Source: an uncultured Anaerolineae bacterium | Lineage (GTDB): Bacteria; Chloroflexota; Anaerolineae; Anaerolineales; Villigracilaceae | Direction: 5' to 3' | Assembly: GCA_903854805.1 (NCBI GenBank) | Contig: CAINXK010000024.1 | Location: 1 to 8,111, forward strand | Length of the DNA stretch: 8,111 nt | In this document: one piece after another, positions 1 to 3,849 of the stretch | Layout: the number at the start of each line of letters is the position of its first letter | Numbering within the stretch: the first letter of the stretch is position 1 | The notes under the pieces: generated by a model | What the model saw: the letters and a program-made list of their open reading frames with translations, nothing else | Database searches by the model: none | What the model was told of the DNA's origin: nothing | Program-made: the position numbers and the translations under genes

Positions 1-10
1 GCGCAACGAA

Positions 11-238
11 ATGGATTTTATGATGATACTGACCTTCATACCGCTTGCTGGGCTGGGCGGAGCATGGGTGGTGACCGCCATTACGTGGGGCATCAACCGT
101 CTGTTTGCCAGTGAACGCGTCCGCGCCATCGCCAACTGGATCGGCACAGCCGTTTTCATCATGCTTAGCCTTATTTTCTTCCCTTATGTGGTGCTCATCA
201 TCGGCGGAGGATTGCTCAGTACAATCCTCGGACGCTAA
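11..238 (+). CDS. Small two-helix membrane protein, unknown function
   Basis: The 75-residue product has two hydrophobic segments, about residues 4-25 and 46-68, separated by a basic stretch (residues 29-42) that should face the cytoplasm. I recognise no family. The frame stays open to the window's left edge (codons for Arg-Asn-Glu precede the ATG) and I see no convincing ribosome binding site before this ATG. The true start may therefore be one of the later Met codons at 20 or 23, or lie outside the window. The stop is followed after one base by the ATG of the DUF1786-like remnant, an operon-like spacing. It converges with the sensor kinase gene. Confidence 0.5.
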   Translation: MDFMMILTFIPLAGLGGAWVVTAITWGINRLFASERVRAIANWIGTAVFIMLSLIFFPYVVLIIGGGLLSTILGR

Positions 239-239
239 C

Positions 240-371
240 ATGAAAATCCTCTCCAGCGATGTCGGTGCCAGCACACAGGATATTCACCTCTTCGATTCGC
301 ACTCCGGCAGTAAAAATGGCAGCAGTCAAGAAGCACTTGACCGGATTGGCACAGGTGACGCATTTCGATGA
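240..371 (+). pseudogene. Truncated N-terminus of a DUF1786-like protein
   Basis: The 43-codon frame starts MKILSSDVGASTQDIHLF. This resembles the start of DUF1786 proteins (Pfam PF08735, often labelled pyruvate formate-lyase activating-like), which open with a Gly- and Asp-containing phosphate-binding-like strand of the form ILxxDxGxGTQDxLLxD. After about residue 20 the similarity stops and a stop codon follows at 369-371, whereas full family members run to several hundred residues. No continuation is visible in the other frames before the kinase gene at 423, so most of the gene is missing rather than frameshifted. The ATG lies one base after the preceding stop, so the two were probably once co-transcribed. 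The family call is from memory of the N-terminal motif only. A chance short ORF is the alternative. Confidence 0.35.
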
Positions 372-422
372 AACGTGTCTGCCCATTAATCTAAAATTGC
401 ATTGGTTGAGTAATTACCCGAA

Positions 423-1475
423 CTATACGTTTGTTGCCACGGGCAAAGTCAGCGTAAAGGTGCTGCCCTGAGCTCTGCCCGCGCTTTTCGCATCCACCCG
501 CCCGCCGTGAGCTTCAACAATCGCCTTGACGATCGCCAGTCCCAGACCGGTGCCGCCGCTGTCACGGCTGCGGGATTTGTCGGCGCGATAAAAACGGTTG
601 AAGACCGCCGCCAATTCATCCGGGTCCAACCCTTCGCCGGTATCCAATACTGAAAGTGTAATGAAGTTACCAGAAACACTGCTGGTCACACTGATTTTTC
701 CAGCGGGAGGCGTATGGCGCAAAGCATTGGAGAGCAGGTTGAATAAAACTTGCCGTATGCGGAATGGGTCAAGAATAATTTCGGGGAGCGGGGATAATTC
801 TGCCGAAAAAGTAATTTCTTTTTCAGCGGCGAGCGGTTCCAGTGCCTGGAGCGTCTCAGCTACCAAGTTATTGAGATTGGCGGCAGTTTTTTCCAGGGGC
901 AGTTGGCCCGCTTCTGCCAGGGAAAGTTCGCGCAGGTCATTGACCAGCCGGATCAGGTGGCGGGTCTGGGCATATAAATTGGCAATCTCGGCTTCATCGA
1001 GCGGAACGACCTTATCCAGGGCTGCGCGTAAATTGCCTTCCAGAACGGTCAGCGGGGTGCGCAGTTCATGCGAGACATCCGCCATCAGGTTGTTGCGCAG
1101 GGTTTCGGCATGTTGTAATTCGGCGGCCATTTTGTTAAAGGTTTCGGCCAAATCGACCATCTCCTGGCTGCCACGAACTGGCACGCGCACATCCAGTTCG
1201 CCTTTGCCAATGCGGTGAGCCGCCCTGGCGAGGTTATTGATCGGGGCACTGGTCACCCACCCGATGGCTATTCCACCGGCAGTTCCAACCACAATGGAAA
1301 AAGCCATGAATACAAACAGGCGCCGCTGAATTTCAGCGGAGGGTGCGGGGGGCGGGCCGTCCAAATCTGGTTTGAGACCGGTTTGTTCGAGCGTGATCGC
1401 CAGAAATTGCAGGAAAAACATCAGGAACAAGACGCCGCTAATCATCAGGCTGAGCCGAACCCATAAGCGTTTCAT
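423..1475 (-). CDS. Two-component sensor histidine kinase (BaeS-like)
   Basis: A 350-residue membrane histidine kinase that should autophosphorylate on His136 and pass the phosphate to the response regulator encoded just upstream. Visible parts in order are: TM helix 1 (about 7-29), a short proline-rich outer loop (31-52), TM helix 2 (about 53-75), HAMP linker (76-128), and HisKA with the H-box DVSHELRTPL (133-142). The HATPase domain follows with N-box FNLLSNALRHTP (245-256), G1 box DTGEG (278-282), F-box FNRFYR (292-297) and G2 box GGTGLGLAI (307-315). All catalytic boxes are intact. The outer loop of only about 22 residues leaves little room for a ligand-binding domain, so it probably senses membrane state or a partner protein. 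Its ATG overlaps the regulator's TGA by four bases (ATGA), indicating translational coupling. BaeS-like is a family resemblance; the signal is unknown. Confidence 0.93.
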   Translation of the reverse strand: MKRLWVRLSLMISGVLFLMFFLQFLAITLEQTGLKPDLDGPPPAPSAEIQRRLFVFMAFSIVVGTAGGIAIGWVTSAPINNLARAAHRIGKGELDVRVPVRGSQEMVDLAETFNKMAAELQHAETLRNNLMADVSHELRTPLTVLEGNLRAALDKVVPLDEAEIANLYAQTRHLIRLVNDLRELSLAEAGQLPLEKTAANLNNLVAETLQALEPLAAEKEITFSAELSPLPEIILDPFRIRQVLFNLLSNALRHTPPAGKISVTSSVSGNFITLSVLDTGEGLDPDELAAVFNRFYRADKSRSRDSGGTGLGLAIVKAIVEAHGGRVDAKSAGRAQGSTFTLTLPVATNV

Positions 1476-2179
1476 TGGTTTTCTCCGGTCAGTCGATAGC
1501 CAACGCCGTAAACGGTCTGGATATAGGTAGGATTGTCCGGGTCAGGTTCGATCTTCCGTCTCAAATTGCGGATATGTGTATCGAGCGCGCGCCCCAAGCC
1601 TTCGTAGGCATATCCGACTGCTTTCTCGAGCAGATCGTCACGCGTCAGGGTGTAGCCGGGATTGGATAAAAACGCCTCGATCAGGTTGAACTCCGTTTTG
1701 GTCAGCTCGACTGGCAAGGAATCCACCAGCAAGATGCGCTGATCCAAATCCAACTTTAACGCGCCGTTGGTCAGCACATGCGCTGCGGCACTGGGCGATT
1801 GGTCCAGCCGTACGCGCCGCAGCAGCGATTTGACCCGCGCCACCACCTCGCGGGCGTTGAAGGGCTTGGTGATGTAGTCGTCTGCGCCCAATTCGAGGCC
1901 GACGATTTTATCGGTGTCTTCGATGCGCGCAGTCAGCATAATGATGGGTGTGGCGGCCAGGGCTTTATCGGCGCGCACCAGGTTGGTCACTTCCCAACCG
2001 TCGCGGTTGGGCATCATCAAGTCGAGGATAACCAGGTCTGGTCGTTCCCGGCGCAGGACATGCAGCGCCATCTCGCCATCATAAGCAGGGATGGCCTGGT
2101 AGCCAGATTGTTCAAGATAAGCGCTGAGCACCTTCACGATGGATTTATCGTCATCGACAACCAGAATACGTTGAGGCAA
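1472..2179 (-). CDS. OmpR/PhoB-family response regulator
   Basis: A 235-residue DNA-binding response regulator. The receiver domain (about 4-119) has the acidic pocket D10/D11, phosphoacceptor D53 in LVILDLMMP, T83 in MLTA and K105 in TKPF. A winged-helix effector domain follows (about 135-232), ending in the family signature region IRNLRRKI and YGVGYRL. The start is a TTG codon at 2177-2179. It is chosen because AGGAG lies seven bases before it and because it gives the standard N-terminus PQRILVVDDD. It is the first gene of the regulator-kinase operon. Its promoter region carries direct 11-bp repeats of the kind this family binds, so autoregulation is likely. BaeR-like is the nearest impression, but subfamily naming by eye is unsafe. 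Confidence 0.95.
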   Translation of the reverse strand: MPQRILVVDDDKSIVKVLSAYLEQSGYQAIPAYDGEMALHVLRRERPDLVILDLMMPNRDGWEVTNLVRADKALAATPIIMLTARIEDTDKIVGLELGADDYITKPFNAREVVARVKSLLRRVRLDQSPSAAAHVLTNGALKLDLDQRILLVDSLPVELTKTEFNLIEAFLSNPGYTLTRDDLLEKAVGYAYEGLGRALDTHIRNLRRKIEPDPDNPTYIQTVYGVGYRLTGENQ

Positions 2180-2186
2180 AGGAAAA

Positions 2187-2191
2187 CTCCT
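2187..2191 (-). promoter_or_regulatory. Ribosome binding site of the response regulator
   Basis: On the minus strand AGGAG is followed by seven bases and then TTG. This supports the TTG start of the regulator; no ATG start with comparable spacing is available in frame. Confidence 0.75.
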
Positions 2192-2223
2192 GGGGATGTG
2201 AAAAGAGAAAGAGTATTTATTTT

Positions 2224-2260
2224 ATCCTAGCATAGGATTCTCAAGAAAATCTCAAGAAAT
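2224..2260 (-). promoter_or_regulatory. Response regulator promoter with two 11-bp operator repeats
   Basis: Two contiguous direct repeats, TCTCAAGAAAA (2239-2249) and TCTCAAGAAAT (2250-2260), have the one-helical-turn period typical of OmpR/PhoB-family sites. Read on the minus strand, the repeat pair ends nine bases before TAGGAT (2229 to 2224), a candidate -10 element. The repeats therefore occupy the -35 position, as in activator-dependent promoters of this family. A 6-bp palindrome, ATCCTA-N3-TAGGAT (2224-2238), overlaps the same -10. The regulator binding is inferred; the repeats and spacing are read directly. Confidence 0.55.
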
Positions 2261-2270
2261 TGTTGCAATC

Positions 2271-2288
2271 TTCCAGATTTGCCTGGAA
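2271..2288. promoter_or_regulatory. Dyad TTCCAG-N6-CTGGAA between the divergent promoters
   Basis: A perfect 6-bp inverted repeat with a 6-base spacer lies midway between the two repeat clusters of the divergent control region. It could be the site of another regulator or be incidental; nothing in the sequence decides. Confidence 0.25.
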
Positions 2289-2296
2289 AGCCCTGG

Positions 2297-2345
2297 TTTT
2301 CTTGCAGGTTTTCTTGAGATTTCCTTCAGATTTGGCTGGTATAGT
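2297..2345 (+). promoter_or_regulatory. Esterase promoter with inverted copies of the 11-bp operator
   Basis: TTTTCTTGAGA (2309-2319) is the exact reverse complement of the repeat at 2239-2249. It is followed directly by a weaker copy, TTTCCTTCAGA (2320-2330). A further partial copy, TTTTCTTGCAG, lies at 2297-2307, one base out of register. Nine bases after the pair is TATAGT (2340-2345), a good -10 element, with no -35 hexamer at the right place. The geometry mirrors that of the regulator promoter. This predicts that the same regulator activates the esterase gene. Transcription would start near 2352. Confidence 0.6.
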
Positions 2346-2381
2346 TCAAAACATCACAATATAACCTTTCAGGAGAAAAAT

Positions 2382-3344
2382 ATGACCACATCCAAGTTAT
2401 CCCAAATTTTCAAGATGTCTGTTCTCGGTGTGCTGGCCCTGGCACTTGCCCTGGGCGCTGCTGGTTGCAGCGCACTATCGTCACTCATGCCCGGCGTCCC
2501 TGCTGCTTTTTCGGTTGAACCAAATTACAAAGATCTGGCTTACGCCCCTGTTTCGGCCACCCAGAAACTGAATTTATACCTCCCAGCCAGCGGCACGGGG
2601 CCCTTCCCGGTGGTGATTAACATCCACGGAGGCGGGTTTAAATTTGGTGATAAGGGTATGCTAAGCGAAATTACCGGGAAAGCCCTGTTGAATGCCGGTT
2701 ATGCGGTCGCTTCGATCGATTATCGTCTTTCCGGGGAAGCCCAATTCCCTGCCGCAGTTCAGGATGCCAGGGCATCTGTTCGTTTCTTGCGCGCCAATGC
2801 TGTCCAATATAACCTCAACCCAGATAAAATGGCCGTCTTCGGGCAATCTGCAGGTGGTAACATTGCCGCAATGGTGGGGGTAACTGGTAATATTGGCGAT
2901 TATGATGACGCCAGCCTGGGAAATGCCGGGGTTTCTTCAGCGGTTCAGGCTGTCATTGATCAATACGGCCCAACCGACTTTTTACAGATGGATGCTCAGG
3001 CCAAGGCGCAGGGTTGCGCTGCCAGTGACCAGGCGCATAATGATGCCAGTTCCTTCGAATCAGCCTATATCGGGGCTGCCATTCAAACTCTGCCTGACCA
3101 GGTCAAAAAATCCAATCCGATGACCTACATCAGCAAAGATACGCCGCCCTTTTTGATCCAAAAAGGTGACCAGGATTGCACTGTGCCGATTGAAAGCACC
3201 AAAATGTTGGCTGATGCACTCAGCGCCGCAAAACTGGATGTAACCTATACCTCGCTCGCAGGCGCCGGTCATGGCGGCGACCAGTTCGATAGCGATGAAA
3301 CCGTGAAGTTAGTAATAGGGTTTCTGGATAAATACTTGAAATAA
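2382..3344 (+). CDS. Secreted lipoprotein esterase, BD-FAE-like alpha/beta hydrolase
   Basis: A 320-residue alpha/beta hydrolase, probably cleaving acetyl, feruloyl or similar esters outside the cytoplasm. The N-terminus is a lipoprotein signal peptide (basic start, hydrophobic 13-27, AAGC with Cys29 as lipidation site). Cys29 is preceded by Ala rather than the usual Leu at -3, so the lipobox is slightly atypical. The catalytic parts are all present: oxyanion motif HGGG (82-85), nucleophile Ser156 in GQSAGG, Asp265 in GDQDCTVP and His297 in GAGHGG. YGPTDF (195-200) is also typical of the bifunctional feruloyl/acetyl esterase-like group. AGGAG six bases before the ATG supports the start. It stands alone, divergent from the two-component operon, and shares its operator repeats. 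Family membership is solid; the substrate is inferred, and a carboxylesterase of other specificity is possible. Confidence 0.88.
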   Translation: MTTSKLSQIFKMSVLGVLALALALGAAGCSALSSLMPGVPAAFSVEPNYKDLAYAPVSATQKLNLYLPASGTGPFPVVINIHGGGFKFGDKGMLSEITGKALLNAGYAVASIDYRLSGEAQFPAAVQDARASVRFLRANAVQYNLNPDKMAVFGQSAGGNIAAMVGVTGNIGDYDDASLGNAGVSSAVQAVIDQYGPTDFLQMDAQAKAQGCAASDQAHNDASSFESAYIGAAIQTLPDQVKKSNPMTYISKDTPPFLIQKGDQDCTVPIESTKMLADALSAAKLDVTYTSLAGAGHGGDQFDSDETVKLVIGFLDKYLK

Positions 3345-3349
3345 TAAAA

Positions 3350-3386
3350 AGCAAGGCTTGATCCCGCCACGGGTTGAAGCCTTGCT
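3350..3386. terminator. Hairpin after the esterase gene
   Basis: AGCAAGGCTT (3350-3359) pairs perfectly with AAGCCTTGCT (3377-3386). The 17-base loop holds a small inner stem CCCG/CGGG. It starts five bases after the esterase stop. On the + strand no U-run follows it, while on the - strand it is followed by TTTTATTAT. As an intrinsic terminator it is therefore better formed for transcription coming from the right, although it may also end or protect the esterase mRNA. Confidence 0.55.
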
Positions 3387-3467
3387 AATCCATCAAAGTT
3401 CAAATTCTGGGCTCTACCCTCTCAACGCCCAAACACACATATATAACCTACCCCCTTGGGGGCACAA

Positions 3468-3493
3468 AAAAATCTGCCTGCAGGCAGATTTTT
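3468..3493. terminator. Perfect 26-bp palindrome, hairpin 1 of repeat copy 1
   Basis: AAAAATCTGCC and GGCAGATTTTT flank a TGCA loop, giving an 11-bp stem with A- and T-runs at both ends. It has the form of a bidirectional intrinsic terminator. On the + strand it would stop any esterase transcript that passes the hairpin at 3350-3386. Confidence 0.6.
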
Positions 3494-3531
3494 GATTCCA
3501 AACAGCGATTCTTATTGATGGGATGAAATTC

Positions 3532-3553
3532 GAATTCGCTTGGAATTCGCTTG
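3532..3553 (+). repeat. 11-bp tandem duplication inside repeat copy 1
   Basis: GAATTCGCTTG occurs twice in direct succession (3532-3542 and 3543-3553). Repeat copy 2 has only one equivalent unit after GAAATTCGA, so this looks like a local duplication specific to copy 1. Confidence 0.6.
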
Positions 3554-3774
3554 GAGCACAAAAAGAGCATTTCGTGTTACTCTTCTGAGTAAAATGCTCT
3601 AAATTTCTTTTGGAAGACAGGTAACCACACTGATTGGAACAGCGGAGCTTGTTGGCTTCAATTAACCATGAGAATTTCGGCTTTGTCTCCCTGCAAAAAC
3701 AAATCGCTTAACTCCTAAGGTTGGACGTAAAGTCAGCGACCACTCAACGCCTGTACCCTCTAATGTTGTATTCT

Positions 3775-3796
3775 ATATACCAATTCTTGGGTATAT
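3775..3796. promoter_or_regulatory. Dyad ATATACC-N8-GGTATAT, possible operator
   Basis: A perfect 7-bp inverted repeat (3775-3781 and 3790-3796) with an overlapping inner dyad CCAA-TTC-TTGG (3780-3790) lies 54 bases before the start of the large lipoprotein gene, at or next to its candidate -10 elements. A repressor or activator site is plausible; the protein is not identifiable here. Confidence 0.35.
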
Positions 3797-3838
3797 GTTT
3801 GTATAAGTGTTTACTCATCTACCATTTATGACCCAAAT

Positions 3839-3843
3839 AGGTG
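3839..3843 (+). promoter_or_regulatory. Ribosome binding site that decides the ATG at 3850
   Basis: AGGTG lies six bases before ATG 3850. A GTG at 3841 is also in frame but overlaps this site and has no purine-rich sequence before it, so the ATG is preferred and the protein is three residues shorter than the longest frame. Confidence 0.6.
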
Positions 3844-3849
3844 CCAAAC

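Larger units (their letters stand above)
3416..3611 (+). repeat. Structured intergenic repeat, copy 1
   Basis: This segment matches 7141-7329 in the same orientation. The first 51 bases (3416-3466 against 7141-7191) align without gaps at 42 of 51 positions, including ACCCTCTCA, CCCAAACACACA, TATAAC and CCTTGGGGGCACA. Then come hairpin 1 (3468-3493), a linker with the shared motifs GATT, CCAAA and GAAATTCGA, and hairpin 2 (3564-3600). Hairpin 2 has outer stem AGAGCATT/AATGCTCT, a 5-base bulge, inner stem TTACTC/GAGTAA and a TTCT loop, and is followed by TTTCTTTT. The stems differ in sequence from copy 2 but keep their pairing. It may be a small RNA or a dispersed repeat that carries terminators. 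I recognise no known family. Confidence 0.6.
3612..3849 (+). other. Gene-free leader region of the large lipoprotein
   Basis: No coding frame is convincing here. It holds a dyad at 3775-3796 and a weak echo of the c-di-GMP-I (GEMM) riboswitch core: GCAAA at 3693-3697 and GGACGTAAAGTC at 3723-3734, against the usual GCAAA and GGACGCAAAGCC. Candidate -10 hexamers are TATATG (3792-3797) and TATAAG (3802-3807), neither with a good -35. The transcription start of the next gene therefore cannot be fixed. Confidence 0.4.

Noticed and set aside
259..471. 70-codon + frame over the kinase 3' end
   Set aside because: It overlaps the kinase C-terminus by about 50 bases, has no binding site and no recognisable motif. 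It could at most carry scrambled DUF1786 sequence, which I could not match.
598..1218. 206-codon + strand frame inside the kinase gene
   Set aside because: It is antisense to conserved kinase domains, Ser/Arg-rich and without family features; a shadow frame.
3524..3589. 21-codon mini-ORF starting MKFEFAW inside repeat copy 1
   Set aside because: It is interrupted by the 11-bp tandem duplication, has no equivalent in copy 2, and runs through the hairpin 2 stem; structure explains the region better.
3841..3849. GTG start for the large lipoprotein
   Set aside because: The GTG overlaps the AGGTG ribosome binding site that serves ATG 3850 and has no site of its own.
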